Source: Monarcha castaneiventris obscurior (taxonomy: Eukaryota; Chordata; Aves; Passeriformes; Monarchidae). Taken from it: DNA of 64,000 nt. The stretch covers positions 19,812,001 through 19,876,000 of the forward strand of contig JAMPIT010000510.1 of NCBI GenBank assembly GCA_026261815.1, read 5' to 3'. The notes beneath the pieces were generated by a model that worked only from the letters and a program-made list of their open reading frames with translations, had not been told where the DNA came from and did no database searches. Below, one piece after another: positions 25,630 through 39,800 of this stretch (position 1 is its first letter; every line of letters starts with the position of its first letter). A program made the translations under genes and the position numbers.

Positions 25630-27429
25630 AAAGGAGCTGGAAAGAAGCTTGTTGATTTTTATATACATATATCTCTATGTTCGACACATGCACCAACAAC
25701 CTGCCACCCCACTGAGTGGGGAGGATGGGGGAAGGGAGTGCTGATCTCAGTAACAGAACCTGGGATCCATCAGATCCCAGGATGCAGACAGATGGGTAAC
25801 CAGGGAAGCACACTGTTCCAGATAATGACAACAATCTTTTCAATGTATTAAAAACTCAGCCAAAAAGGTGATAAAGGAGATTTTGGGGCAAAAGGAAAGA
25901 TCAAAATAATAATAGTTTCAAAGCACTGTACTTATTATAGACATTCTTACAGCATGTTTCCATAGGAACTGGAATGCAAAGGAGAACACTGCAGCAGTGC
26001 TCACAAATGTTGTGTGGTTTTGTGGCTTGCAAAGGATTGGTTAAGGGCACCATGACCACTCTGAGAGTGCCAGGCACCTGCTGCCTTTGCTGCACAATAG
26101 GATCGTAGTTACGATGTTTTGCAAAACCTAGGAAAATAACCATTTCTCCCATATTTTTTTCCTGTCATCCTGCAGGCATGGCTACTTTCACATCCGTGTG
26201 TAGCCTCATTTCCAAGCACTCCCCACCCAGACCCACTTCATGTGGGGCATGAAGACAGCAGCATTTAACCCAGACTGGTTGGTTGCTGTGGAGGTGGTGT
26301 GTCCTAAGGAGAAGCACGTGGGCCTGGTTTTTGTATCCGTCTTTAGTACCCACCTGCTGAGTGACCTTGTGCAAGTCATGTCAGGTCAGATGTGCTCCAT
26401 CTGTCAGCTGCCCGAAATGCATCTCACCCAGCTCAGCAGGTGAGCACTTCTCTGGCCAACAGGACAGCTTCTATCCTGCCTGAGACACCCACACCATGGA
26501 CAGGTCTCTCGTTCCCAGAGCACACACCTAGTCACATCCACAGAGGTAGCCCTTTGCCCACATGCCAACAGGCCAAGTGGCAATTGATTATTTTCTCCAT
26601 TCAAAATTGGCTCCTACAAAGTGAGCTTTTAAACAGCATTTAACTGCATGAAGTGGTGTTGCACATCTTGGAGCAAGGCATGGGCACGGGGGTGCCCTGC
26701 TCATGCCAACCTTGCTAGTGGGACAGCACTGGAGGATGTTTATGATGTGGAGAGCCAGACCTGGTGTAGTGTCACCCTTAACTCCTCCTGTGCCAGCCCC
26801 CTCTGTAAGCTGTCCTCAAAACTGAGATGGGTTCTCTGTCAGAGGGAAATAATTGCCTGTCTCCAAAAGACTGCATTGGAAGCAAAGAAACCCAGCCTAT
26901 CAGACCCAGGCAACAAGGACCTGGGACTAAGCTGGAGAATGAAGCTACTGAACTGCGTTACTCTAAGACCACCAGGCTGCTCCAGAGTGTGATGAACTGT
27001 GCACCTCAGCCTGTGGTGGTGAGCCTACGTGACCAGTTTAACTTTGGATGGTAAAAATGAGACAAAATTACTCCCACCTCCTGTGCTGCCATTCCTCAGT
27101 GCCTGCAACGGTGCAGTGGCAGCAATTCCATTTGTAAGGGGCTTTCTTACCAACTCATGTCAAGGACTGTGCAAGCATTGGTTACCTGTACTTCTGGATT
27201 GAGAAATACACAGAACTTGGTTACTTATGGATTTGAAAACGCCCTAATATTAATATTTACTGAGACCTGCGTACTCATACAAGTTAAGGTGGATAATTTT
27301 CCAACAATCAGGCTAAAACACATTCTTCCTTGGACTTGCCAGGTTTAACTTCACACGCCAGTAAGAAACTAAGCCAAAATGCTGGCCAAAGGCCTCTGTC
27401 CAGAAGTATCATCCAGACCACAGCCAGCA
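25630..27429. other. unique non-coding stretch
   Basis: No recognised gene or repeat. Several 65-115-codon frames overlap each other on both strands without family resemblance. Confidence 0.55.
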
Positions 27430-27530
27430 GAATCACACAGAATCACAGAAGTTGGAAGGAACCCACAAGGATCATTGAGTCCAACTCTTAGCCTTTCACA
27501 GGACATCTCAGCCCAAGTGCTCCATCACTT
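27430..27530 (-). mobile_element. CR1 3' end fragment
   Basis: A minus-strand CR1 tail. From the left it has two terminal-repeat-like units (aatcacacagaatcacagaa), then gttggaaggaacccacaagg and atcattgagtccaactctta, the reverse of the CR1 3' UTR. It resembles the same subtype as the copy at 1-348. It fades near 27530. Confidence 0.85.
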
Positions 27531-30500
27531 GTAACCACCTACAAATACATTTATGCTGTTGTGGAAATTCAAAAAACTATTCTTTTTTTTAAGCTGCATT
27601 TTATAAATGAATTCAGTTGTTGCCTACAGCAAAAAGGTATTTTATAAACACTATAACAAAAACATATCAATTTAGATATTTAGATACTCCACATACTGCA
27701 ATGTTTCTTTCTCAGCAAAACAACTTCCACTGTACATATTGCATAAAAAATCACCTTTAATTACAGATTCAACAGAGAAATACAGATGTAGGATGTCTGA
27801 ATCCGGCTCTCATTTCAAATGTTAAAATGACAGCTTCAGTCAGTGTAAGGATTTAAGTAAGTGTCTGGGAAGCCCTGAAAGCCTCACACTGAAATTCTGT
27901 GTTCAAAACATGATTATTTAAAAGAAGAAAATTCTGATTATTCAATCTCTTTTCACAAAGCAACTTTGGGAAGGTGCATTGAAACTGTATTCCACTATGT
28001 CGGCACCTTATGTTTTAAGGATCAGAAGCAGTATGTTACAAACATACATATTGTCTATGCTTTTGTGCCTCTGAAGTCATACACTGAGGTGGCAGAAGAC
28101 ATTTTCAAATCTGAGTGAAATTTAATGACTTAAACCAATGCTGTAACAAAGACACTAAAGCAGGATGTAAATTTTGCACACCTGCATGTACTTGCACAAC
28201 TCCAGATGCTAACACTGACTTTTCCAGTGGGGAGTAAAGTCACAAGCCACAGTGAGATGTACTAAACACAGAGACCAGTCTACTTCACAGCCCAAACTAA
28301 ACAAAACAACACATAGAGCAGCATTTAGTATACAGACAGTGTAGAGATATTAGGATTTTTGTTTTTACTGCTGTTTTTACCTTGGATAACTCAGTCTCTA
28401 ATAAAGAAAAATAGTGTTCTGCACTGGACAAGTCGGCTGCTGTGCACTCACCCAAGCATTCAGCTTTCTGTTCTGGGTTCCCTTGTGGGCAAGTCAGATC
28501 CAGGTCTTCTCTCTCGCATCCAAACTTGGTCTGTTTTTACCTGAGACCGCATCTCACTCCGAGAAACCATTGCTTTCAAAAAGAGCACCGATGCCCAGAG
28601 TGAACCCGGCAAGGGCCAGGCTGCAGGACTTCTCTAGGGACTAAGAACAAGTAGGGATCTGCCAACCTGGCCACCCACTCCTGAAAGCATTTCTCCAGCT
28701 TAGCTTTCCCACCACAAATTCTTGATGCAGAGAAACAATTGAAAATAAAAAGCAATCCAGTCGTTTATCCTCCAGGCTGGAGAGAAGGAAGGAGGCTGCC
28801 ACAGCAGTGCCTGTTTTGAATGCTTGGCAGGTACACAAGCACAAGAGGGATGATGCTATAGATAAGCATAGACAGAAATAGCCAGGAGGATGAGCTGGCT
28901 CAGGGTAGCAGTGGTGAAAGGCAGCAATCTCCCTTCTCCTGTGATTGCACCAAAACCAGCAGCTAACCCACAGACTCACCAAGAGTGTTGGCAGGAGAGG
29001 ATCCCCCCAAGCTCTGAGCATCACACTGGAAATATCCTCCTCACACAGATCCCCTTCCCCATCTTGGATACATGCTTTGAAGGCTGCATCTTCTCAGCCT
29101 GCTTCTGACTCAGAGCACAAAACCTGCTTGCTGCCTGTCGGGGGTTTTGGTGCTGTTCCCAGAATCCTGCCAGGAAGCTGCAGCTCACAGATCCCCCTGC
29201 GCCAGCAGGAAAATCCAGTAACTGTGGCTCACAAAATAGTGCCAAAGCATCAAAATGAAGTATCTGGGCAGCCACCTCATCTCTCTCCCATGAGCAGCCT
29301 CACACAGGTCTCCCTACTGCTTGTACCAGCCCACAAAGAGGCAAGCACAGAGATGTCACCTGGCACTTATGTAACTCAGCTGCAAAAACACAAAACAGTT
29401 AAAAGCAAGAGTTTCACCTAGCTGTCACCGTTTAATAACTCTTTGTTTCCCACTCCCTTTCTGTATGGCAATAAATTCTAATTTTCTTCCAAAATTGGAA
29501 GAGTCTCACCTGAATGTGCCTGCACTGGGGAAGAAGGATTAAAAATCCTGCTTTTTAAAGCTACTCGAGCAGGAAAAGATTAATCAGTGCCTCCTTTACT
29601 CTGTGCAGTATCAATATCCAGGAACGCAGATCTTTGGCTGTCGGTATGATGGGACAACCTGAGACACTTCACAGTTTGAAAAGGGTTGAGATGAGCAAGG
29701 ACACTGAGCTCAGCTAGAGGTGGCAGTCTGGAAAGGGAGACAATCCTACTCAATCTGAGAAAAAAGAGAAGGAGGGAAGTAAAGAAAGGGGACAGTCATG
29801 AGCATCACTGCTGTGGTTTCACTGGTGGAGAGCAAGGATGGTGAGGGCAGGACCGGTGGGCATCAGAGCAGAGACAAACTACCGAAGACTAGGACTGGGT
29901 CACAGACAAGTGAAACTGTGCAATACAACAGAATTCATGAGTGGGGCAGGCAGCCAGGAATGTGAGAACACAACGGAAGGAGGGAACAGGCATGGGAAGA
30001 AAGTGATGTCATGAGAAAGGGAAGAAGAATGATCTGAGACACAAAAGAAAAACTCAGTGCTTAGGGAAACAAAAGAGGAAAAATAAATCACAAACTAACA
30101 CCAACCTCATTTTGTATCATTTTATCAATCCATTGAGCCTGAAAACATCACATTTTGACGCATGTTCCAATTCCCTTGTTTACTGCCTTGTAACCACTGC
30201 AGAGCTGCTCCAGGGGGTACATTACTTCACCCACTGACGCATGCTCCTGTGTCCAGCATGAGGTGAGGGACATTCCTGAGAGCAAGGGGACAGAGGACCA
30301 CTAGCACAATGTTGGTGGCAGGGCAGACAGGAGCCATGCCACCACAGAGCTCCGACCCAATGGAGGGGCTCGTACAGATGTGGGATCAAAAACTGCTGTT
30401 CCAGGAGAGCTGCTGCCATGCTCACCAGCTGCCATCATTGCCAGGTTGCTTGAGGAAACCTCATAGGCTACAGCTATCCCATTAAATTAGTCATTCCCAA

Positions 30501-32297
30501 GTAGCTTCCCAGGGATGAGGTCACCTTCCCAGATTGGACTGAAATGGGTGACTGCATGCGCACTGCCTGACAGAGACACGTCCTGACCCTCTAATTCCTG
30601 AAGATAGGCCTGGGAACCCACTGGGAGAAAGCTGCCTGGCAGGGGTCAAATTCAGGCCAGGAACTGCTCCCACAGCTAGGCTCTCCTTGGGGCCTGACAG
30701 TGCTCTTTGCTAATAGAGACAAACCTGTAGCTTAACATAATACTACAGCTGGTCAGAGAAAACCTATTATTTTTTCTTCTCCCTTCATTTGTCTTGACTA
30801 CTTCAGAAAATCAGAAAAAAATAGCATGTTTGTCACGGTAGGGAAACTCAAGAATATAAAATAAATGGCTTTTGAGATAGGGCTGATAAAGAAAAACCTT
30901 AGTTTCAGAAAGATAAAACCTAAAAGGGACAGCAGAGATTCAAAGGGAAACTTAAATCTGACAGGAAAAAAAGAAACAGCAAAGGATAGCTTTAAACAAT
31001 TTGTGCCCAGGCAGAGTGTTCAGGCACATTTATTTGCTGTTTTCCATGAAGGAAAACCATTATTGTTATAAAATTACTGCACATTTTTCTGATTATGTTG
31101 TTTTGTTAGATATGAACCAATGTTGTGTGACAGTGCTTCAGTAGTAGCACTAGAGCACTCACTAGTTTAAAGATTTTCAAATTCGTTAAATGAAGTATAC
31201 ATGGACCATTAAAATAAAGTGCGTTTGAAAAATTCACGGGGTGTAAACTGTTCCTTTTTAAAACATTCCTATCAGCTAGGGTTACCTCCTTTCAAATTAA
31301 TGGAGAAGTAAGTTTGAAAAGCAAGTAACTGTGACCTAAAGAAACTAAGCAGGAAATTTTTTGGTAGTTGGTTGGGATAAGTAGTTTGCATCAAGCAGCT
31401 GATGACTTCAGACCTGCCTTGTGTTTTTTGCACTACTTTCACAACAAGGTGAACAGTTACCACGTTTTCTTTGTCAAAGGGGAGAACACAGTTGAAGAAT
31501 TTACAGTTTGATGTTTACCATTTAAATGATGGGTAAGAAAACAAGAACAGTAACAGATGGGCTTCTTTTTAACTGAATTTAAGTTATTCAGAGCTATTTC
31601 TGGTTAAAAAAAAACCAACACATACCAAAAAAGCAAACACAATACACCTTCCTGCTACATAATATTTATCTGAGATTTAACATCTACAGTTGCTGAAATA
31701 AAAGTGAACTGGACTCCAGTTTTTAAAGTATATGATTAATACAATTTAGTGCCCCATTTTTAACTTGCAAAGCTGTTGAAGGAGCTGTTTTATTTGCCAA
31801 GAGTCCTTAAACATTTCTTTATCCTTTCACCGGGATTTGGTTGCTGACTACTTTCACAGCTAAATACCTGCCTTGTATGTTTGATCTTCCTCACAGCCCC
31901 CCAAGTGAAAAAACTGTCTTAACCTCTTTATTCCACCAGAAATAAACACTTTTGAAAACTAACTGGGAATCCCCCTATAGGTAACAATATACAGACAGCT
32001 CATTTCCCAGTATAGTTTTAGGAGGACACTCTTCCACCTGAATTATCATTATATAAGGCCTTGCACAAAGACCACAGAGTCAGTTTGCCTGTGATAGATA
32101 CCAGCACTCCTGCTCAGTCAAGCCAGTAACAGCCAAAAAAACCCCCATACAGACCCTGTTGTAACCAAAAAGGGATATCCCAAAAATCAGATACAAAACC
32201 ACCATGAACCCAAGCAGCTCCCAAGAGCACATGCAACAGCACTTAAAATAAAAAACTATAATGTTTTCTTTCTCTACAAAGAACTTGTGTGTCATGA
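27531..32297. other. unique non-coding stretch
   Basis: No recognised gene or mobile element. The longest frames are 127 codons (28641-29024 minus) and 158 codons (28945-29421 plus). They overlap in opposite directions and neither resembles a known protein. Confidence 0.55.
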
Positions 32298-32851
32298 TGG
32301 GCTGGTTGTGGCTGGGACAGAGTTAATTTTCTTCACAGTAGCTGCTACTGGAGTGTGTTTTGGATTTGTGCTGGAAAAAATAAAGTGTTGGTAACTCAGG
32401 GATGTTTTGGTTACTGCTGAGCAGGGTTTACACAAGGCCAAGGCCTTTTCTGCCTCTCACCCCACCCTGCCAGCGATGGGCTGGGGGTGCACATGGAGTT
32501 GGGAGGGGACAGAGCTGGGACAGCTGACCAAAGGGATGTCCCAGACCATGTGGTGACTTGCTCAGCATATGGGGCTGGAGGAAGAAGAAGAAGATGTTTG
32601 GAGTGATGGGGTTTGTCTCCCAAAGTCACCATCAAGCGTGATGGGGCCCTGATCTCCTGGAGCATGTCTGCCCATGGGAAGTGGTGACTTAATTCCTTGT
32701 TTTCCTTTGCTTGCAAGAACAGCTCTTGCTTTCCCTATCAAACTGTTTTTATCTCAACCCATGAGTTTTCTCACTTTTACTCTTTAACTTCTCTCCCTGC
32801 TCATGCTGGAGGGGAATGCATGAGGGGCTGACTTGGGGCTAAACCATGACA
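32298..32851 (+). mobile_element. solo LTR of an abundant avian endogenous retrovirus
   Basis: A 554-bp LTR in plus orientation. It runs from tgggctggttgtggctggga through agagttaattttcttcacag and cctttgcttgcaagaacagc to the end ctaaaccatgaca (32851). From memory this is the very common Neoaves LTR whose sense strand starts near TGTGCTGGTTTTGGC and ends TTAAACCACGACA. The usual TATA (catataaagc) is mutated to catatggggc at about 32566-32575, and the polyadenylation-like ATTAAA is atcaaa near 32737, so the copy is probably transcriptionally dead. No target duplication or internal retroviral genes are visible. A 101-codon minus frame inside it is incidental. Confidence 0.85.
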
Positions 32852-35800
32852 AAAAAATACAAAATATTACTACAGTTTATATGCATGACCTGGCTTCTTT
32901 TTAACCTCCTGGCCAGTTTCAAGCAACTGTGATGGAAGTGTTGAGTTCCCACAAGTTCTGTGAAAGCTGGTGATCAGGGAGTAGAGCTGAGGAAAGCCTA
33001 GAAAGTAGCTTTAACTTCATGTGACAACAGAAAGTCGTCATGGGAAAATTTTTCCTTGATGATGGCAAAGCTGCAACTGGATTAAGTATTTCACGATACA
33101 CCAAGGAATGAATCTCTTCATCACAGTTCCTCTCCCATGGTGACTGTCTATTGCCTAATGAGGTGCTACTGTGACTGATGTTTTCACAGCAATTCCAGCA
33201 TCACTAAGGACTCTTCCCCTGTGTGGCTTCTCTCTACAAAAGGGCTTGGTACAACTCAGTCAAAAAGTGAACTAATCATGAGAGACAAATCCAACAGAAA
33301 CCAAGCTCACTAGGTTTGCTAGTTTTGTGACCACTAGCATAATTCTGTGGCCTTGAAACCTGGGAAATTGTAATTTTTAAAAATTCTACTGATTTTTGAT
33401 GTACAGCGTTTCATGGACATGTTAATTGATAAATGCAACAGTTCTTCATGTGAAAAGGATTTACTCATTTTCGTGAATCAACATTTATTTTAAAGATGGT
33501 CCCACGACTTTCATGGTAGAATGTAGGGTGATTGGAGCTCCCAGTGCTCATAAGAAAGCTCTCTAAAATGGATTAAACACAGTGGAAGTGTTCCAGATAG
33601 TTCAGAAATAGCTTCTTCCTACCCTTATTTTTGCTGATACTCTTATTTGGACATGATAACATGTATTGTATACAAGAAAAACTCTAAAAATGCTTGTAAC
33701 ACTGCATAAGAACCCCATATTTACATGCATGCGACTTGTTTGTTCTAGCTCCCGTTTTAAGGGCCAATAATTCAAACATGGGGCAAGTAGGGAAACAGAA
33801 GCATGGGCACGTCCATCAACCTGGCAAAAGATCATAAATCACACCAGTCACAGATCCCTGGTAAGAACCAAAACTACAAAACACTGAGTAAGAGGTTCTA
33901 ATTACTAATGTTCTTTCCTCTAGCTACCTTCCTCTGCCAATTCCATGGATGCTAAACACCAAAGTGTCCTTCAACGAAAACAAACTTCTATTCTATTGCT
34001 CTTGAAGTTTAAATTATTCCCAGTGCCACAGACAGACTTTCTCCTGAAGGATTGGTTTTACCATTCTAATACTGGCATCTGACATACATACATGGTTACT
34101 TTTCAAGCTACTTTTACTGAGGGGACTATCCTAGTACCTGGATTCAACCTCTAGTTATGCTTGATATCAATTAAATATTTCCAGATGCCTGAACAGAGTC
34201 TAAAAAGAGTATCCGTGCAATTAATGAGTGCTGTGGATTCTCATCAGTGCATGTGAAAATGGGTCAGCAACATTTTAGAGTGAGCACATGTAAAAGATGA
34301 TGTCTCAGGATGCCTTCCAGCTCTCCTCTTCTAAATATACAACATACACCATTGAGATACAGCCTGTGTTGAGCAGTATCTGTTTCTAACATACTGCAGG
34401 CCATTTCCCCACCTTCTTTGAGAGCTTTTGTTGGCTTCCTGAAGTTTACTTCCTCATCATCCCTCCAAGCTTTATTTCTGTCCACCCACCCCTTAGACTT
34501 CTTTCAGTCTTCTCACTTAATTATCCTGTTTAGTATGTTTTTTCTAACCTCAGTTTCCTGCCTTCTCTTCTGCATTTCCACTTAACTTTAAACCACGCTT
34601 GCAGTCATACTGCACTGATTGTTTCCCTAAATTATGTATGAAAACAAGCAGAAAGTACCATCCTAAGACACAGCTGAAGCTGTCAAGAATTCTCTTTAAT
34701 TCATTTAGTTGTGAAAGACCTTCAACTTTGCTAAGAGATTTCATTTTATTCACTACATCTACTGCTCAAAGACACTCTGAACACTAACAGTTAACCAACC
34801 AGTGCAAGTGGCTCAGTTCTATGTTTTTTAGCCTTAGTGTGGCAGATATTTTTTATGTTGTTCCCACACAGTTCCCAGCAGCCAGGGCCAGAGCCTGTGT
34901 AATGATGTGTGTCACTGAGAGCACTCTCCTTCAGTCTGCAGTGCCCAGCCATGCCAGCAGCCAGTCTGCTAAATGATCAGTTAGTAGCAAGAATAAAGAG
35001 TTTAAGCTGTGTAAATAAGAAGCATTCATGTAGTTGGGAAGGGAGGCATTAGTCATTGTGCTAACAGAATATCCTGACTACAGAAAGGACTATAGTACAC
35101 ACAGATCAAGGATCCGCTTATCACTGGTATCAAATAAGAGGATTATATATTGCATTAACGAGAGATGTTTTCATATTCCCTGCTCTCCATATCCCAGGCA
35201 ATTTTCTCTGGTGTCTCAGAAGAGAACACTCAAAGTGAATGCTTAGAGTATAAAAGTTAATAAAGTGGCAGGGATGGCTCAGATTCACTAGATCAGTGGG
35301 AAGCCAACTTCTCAGCAGAAAAATAAAGATTTCTCTGTTCTCTAAAGACATTTCATAGAGCACATATTCTCCTATTACACCAGCAACATGAGGCAGCATA
35401 GACTCTTCCACCTTACTTGGCTAAACTGCCTACACTTATTTGATCTCACAAGAAAGACAGGCTCTTCCCTTATGGAATGTGGAGTTGGATAAAGGAAATG
35501 GTGCCTGCAAGAGGGCTTGTAGACTAATCAGCAAGGGCCAACTTTACTACAAACTAGAGACCAGCCATGTTCTCTAGTGAAGAGTGGCTATTTACAGTTT
35601 TGGGCAATTCAAGGCAAAGAGGAACCTCTGAATTGCTCTGTCATGTGGGTATAGCCACTGTCCTGGAATAAAAGTGATGTGTGAACTCAGAAGGGTGACT
35701 AGTGCACTCCTGAGGAGGTGCTCAGTGATGGCTCCTCCTCGTAATGCCTTCAAGTCATGTGCAAACAACCACACCTTCTGCAAAGGGAAGCTCCAGCTCT

Positions 35801-36348
35801 GACAGATCTCCATACCTAATAAATCAGATTTCAGCAATATCAGTTCCACTCTGTGCTGTGGAACTTTCCTCAGGATATTGTCCTACCAATGATTTTCAGG
35901 CATATTTTTTCCGAATCAGTGCTATTAATTTTTCCCTTGGATCAAGTGGTGATGAGAGTTGTTGTAATTCCAGCTGGTAAAAAACTTCTACTCCAAGAAC
36001 ATGGCATAAGCCAGCTGAATTTTTACAGTAGCAGCACCCATTACTTTTAGAAATTTAGAAGCTAGAAATTTAAGGTAAAATCCAAACTCCTTTAGTAACA
36101 TATAAAAAAATGAAATAAAATTCAGTATATTATGAGATACGACCTGGAGGTTTTTATAAAAAAACTGGGTCTTGAGGACACAGACTGTGTTCTTAATATA
36201 ATAAACCAGTGAAGACCCAATGGGCTGCATCCACTGAAACCTTAATGGAACTTGTAAGCATGTGAAAACTGTATTCCCAGCCAAGTCACACTGCCTTTTG
36301 AAGGCAGTAAGAAAAAGCAGATTTAAAAAAAAAAACCAGGAAAAAGAA
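32852..36348. other. unique AT-rich non-coding stretch
   Basis: Apart from the short dispersed repeat at 32903-32932, nothing is recognised. Frames reach 121 codons (35988-36353 minus) without family resemblance. Confidence 0.55.
32903..32932 (+). repeat. dispersed repeat copy B (unclassified)
   Basis: Matches 5614-5643 at 26 of 30 positions (aacctcctggccagtttcaa, then gcaactgtga). It begins about 50 bp after the LTR at 32298-32851, so it could belong to a retroviral internal region. However, there is no primer-binding site directly after the LTR to support this. Confidence 0.45.
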
Positions 36349-36436
36349 ATCATAGAGCGTTAAGGGGTTGGAATGGATCTTAAAGATCACCTAGGCCAAA
36401 CTCCTGCCACCATGGGCAGGAACACCTCCTACAGGC
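36349..36436 (-). mobile_element. CR1 3' end fragment
   Basis: Reverse-oriented CR1 tail. A decayed terminal repeat (atcatagagcg) leads into ggggttggaatggatcttaa, agatcacctaggccaaactc and ccaccatgggcaggaacacc, the common CR1 3' block. The 5' truncation is near 36436. The A-rich run at 36325-36336 lies just outside the element's 3' end. Confidence 0.85.
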
Positions 36437-36842
36437 AGGACACAAAATGCCTCTGAAACAGTGCCTGCAAGACCCAAGAAGAATTTCTGTTCTCACTGAT
36501 GAGGACAGGATAATCTGATGGAGGCATGACACCCATGACAAAACCTTTCAGAGGATTTAGAGGAGAAGGATAGTTGTTGGATTCGCAACAACCTACTCTA
36601 AACATGAAAGCTGAGCAAGAGCCATCAGGCCCTGGCAGAACCAGATCCATGGTCTCATTCATCCAAATGGCTAGTGAAGCCAATAACACTCTTGACAAGC
36701 CTCACTTCTCAGAGGAGTGTCATTGCACATTATTATTTTGTGATTTAAAGCCCCTCTTCAGCCAGGGCATATTAAAACAGATAATTTTGAAGTGTCAAAT
36801 AAAGGACCGAGCCTGAGTGTCCATAACAAGCCATTCACTTAC
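36437..36842. other. spacer between two oppositely oriented CR1 tails
   Basis: About 400 bp of unrecognised sequence bounded by a minus CR1 on the left and a plus CR1 on the right. No gene is seen. Confidence 0.6.
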
Positions 36843-36895
36843 GAGCTGGACTTGATGGTTCTTGTGGGTCCCTTCCAACTCAGAAGATTCTCTGA
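36843..36895 (+). mobile_element. CR1 3' end fragment
   Basis: About 53 bp match the extreme CR1 3' end: gagctggacttgatggttct, then tgtgggtcccttccaactca, ending in a mutated terminal repeat (gattctctgag). Plus orientation, old and very short. Confidence 0.8.
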
Positions 36896-39800
36896 GTGTG
36901 AAGAGTACAGAACTCAGGTGTTACTCTGTGGTAGAGCAGCTGGAGCTGACTCAGTGCTAAGCCAGATGAGACATTCAAGCCCCAAGTAGTTCTCTTGCTT
37001 ATTCTTGGCCAATATTCTGTTGTGATATACTTAACCAAGAAAGTCCAAAATGCTGAAGTGAATCCATGGAGTTCACTTTAAAAATTGTCCGTCTTTGAGA
37101 AGAGAGTCTTTATTTCCAGGAAAGGCTTGAATCAAAGGGCAGAAAACTGAAATCTTTAATGTTCTTGCTGATGATTTTCTTCATAATTAGAAGAAAAAAA
37201 TCCCAAAACCCCCTACAAGATTAGAACTGACACACCACTATTGACTAAGCACAAAACTCATTACACTACATTACCACAAAACTATTTTTACCAGCATCCC
37301 CATTCAGCTTCACCAGTTCCCAGTGTGTGGAGATAAAATCAGTGAAATGTAACAAACATAATAATGCTGTTAGAGGCACTGACAAGTGGTTCATGAGTGA
37401 GGCATCAAACCAGCCAAAGATCAGGTAAAGATGTGAAGGGCATTCAGGGCTGAGGATAAAAACTTTCTACTGTCTTGTCCATGGATGTGAGGCAGCAAAG
37501 TTGGTCGGCACAGAAGATGGTGCAGCAGGGAAGGTCAGCGGGGAGAGTGGCTGATGTACACAGCTGTGATGGGAAAAGCACTTGCATCAGAAGTGGAGCA
37601 TTGAATATCCAAGGGGTGTTACAGGAAAAGTGACAGAAACTGAAATAAAATGATGTGTAGGTAACTCCCTGCTGTGAGAGTGGGCAGCAAGTAGTCAACT
37701 GTGCTCTCTGCACAGAAAAATGTGCAGGGAGAAAAAAAAAAAAGAGAATATCTATTTCAGTTGCATACCTGAAATATCAATGAGCTATTCACAGAGAGAA
37801 AACAGAGATGCAATAAGGTGCAGAACAGTATGGCAGGACATCAGGCAGATACTCTTGGAAAGAGCTGACCTAGCAGTGGTAACTGCAACTGTGAAAGGTG
37901 GTAAAACCAGGTCACTCCCATCCAGGAGCTAAAAGAAAATCCCCCACTCAGGGATGGGAATGAGAGGATAAATTTATAAAGTAACGGCTGGGCAAAAACA
38001 TCAGCATGTTTCCAAATAAAATGTTTTTCATGTGAAGTGCAGTGTCAACAGCAGGAAGGTAAATCCCAGAACATTTAATTTTTTCCAGAAAAAAAAGCTG
38101 AAAAAGTTGAGGAAGAAAATGTGTTCAGTGTGGCAAAGTTTGAAGAGACCCATCAATAGTGGTAAAAAGTGCAGCAGAGTAATTTTTCTGAGAGCTGTTT
38201 CCTCTTCATTTCTTTATCAATAGGTAAGCATTCCCTCTTGCCTCCATCCAGACTTGCATGGCTATGATAACAACTCACTTAATTGCAGGTCAGTGGAGCA
38301 ATAAAATTTTCTCCTAACTGAACCAAAACACTATTTTCAGAGCATCTCAGTATGAATCTATATATGGTCCATTATAATTTATGCTCTGTTCTCTTCTAGT
38401 TAGGAGATGAGTCTTTTGGCAACATGGTATTTCCCAACCCTCACCCTACTCTTCTTGCCTCTTGCCCAGGTGAAGGAAGGTGGGAAGTCAAAAAACCAAC
38501 AGCTGCAGAAGATTTTTACTGATAGTAAAATCACTGAGATGAGTAGGGGAGTCAAGCCAGGGATTTATATCATGGATTAATTGAGGGAGACCAAAAGAGA
38601 GACTTAGGAAAGAAAAATCTGGTTGCTGACCTTGACGATGCAGGAAGTGGTAACAGTCAACACCTATTTTCTCTCATTGTCACAAGTTTAATCCCAAGCA
38701 TTTATACAATACAGGGTGCAAATAATAATTTCCTCCCATTAGGGATCAGGTTTGGTATTGGAAGAGCTCAAGCTCCCTCATCTACTCCTCCTAAACTTTC
38801 TTCTACCTCTTCGCCACCACTTGCAGTACAAGCAAAGAAATCCTTTTCATATCCTTTTGGAGTTTCATCTTCACTGAACATTATCAGTTGTCCCCAGAGT
38901 TCTAATTTATATCCTATTACAGTACTACACGGGAATTAAATCAGCAGATGCCAAGCCAATTGCCCAGGGAATTTTAGTGATGTAGTCTTTGAAATTTACT
39001 AAGAGTGGAACACGTATTCACTGCAAAAATAGAAGGATGTGGGTTTCTCTAAAAACTGTGGCAGGTTCACAATTTTGTATGTTGTAGTCTAAGCTAGAAG
39101 CAGCATAAACCCATAAATATATGAAATATTTATATTACCTTTTGTGAGTGAAAACTGAGAAAACTACACAGTCCACAGCCAGCTATATACCTAAATTCAG
39201 GCCTCCTCTGTTTGGAAAATCCCTAAGAGACAAATATCTAACAAATATATTCTTCAGGAGAATTGAGGAGAAAGATTGTATTTTTTCCTTTGTTTATAAA
39301 CTAAGGCTTTTGGTATATTCTTGATCTTTTCTCATATTAAAAAGTGGAACAATTATTTACTTTTTTTCTGCTCTTTATGGAACCAGCATGCAAAGCATGC
39401 TTTTGACTCCATAGAAACAGCATTTTAATGTCAGTCAAATTAATAAAGCCCCAAAACTTACACGAACCAATTTCAAATAGCATCAGGAGCAGACAGAAGA
39501 ATGCTCTTAGAAATCAGAAAATAGAGGACAGGCTCCATGCTTCCTACATTTGTTTTTTGAATGGCTTATTATGTCAGCAAAGACCTCCTCTTCCTTAAGA
39601 GTTAAATTCACTTGAGCGAGAAGCAGACTCAATCTCTCCTTTAGAGACACCTTTATATGTGGTAACTCTTCATACTCTGAGTAATATTTGGGCACACAAG
39701 AGGCTTACTCTAAGTTTCTGGCTTTTCTTTTTCAAGAAGTCAAAACTAATATGAAGGATTGTATCGCAGTATTCAGCAATGTAATAAAAACAAAGCATTG

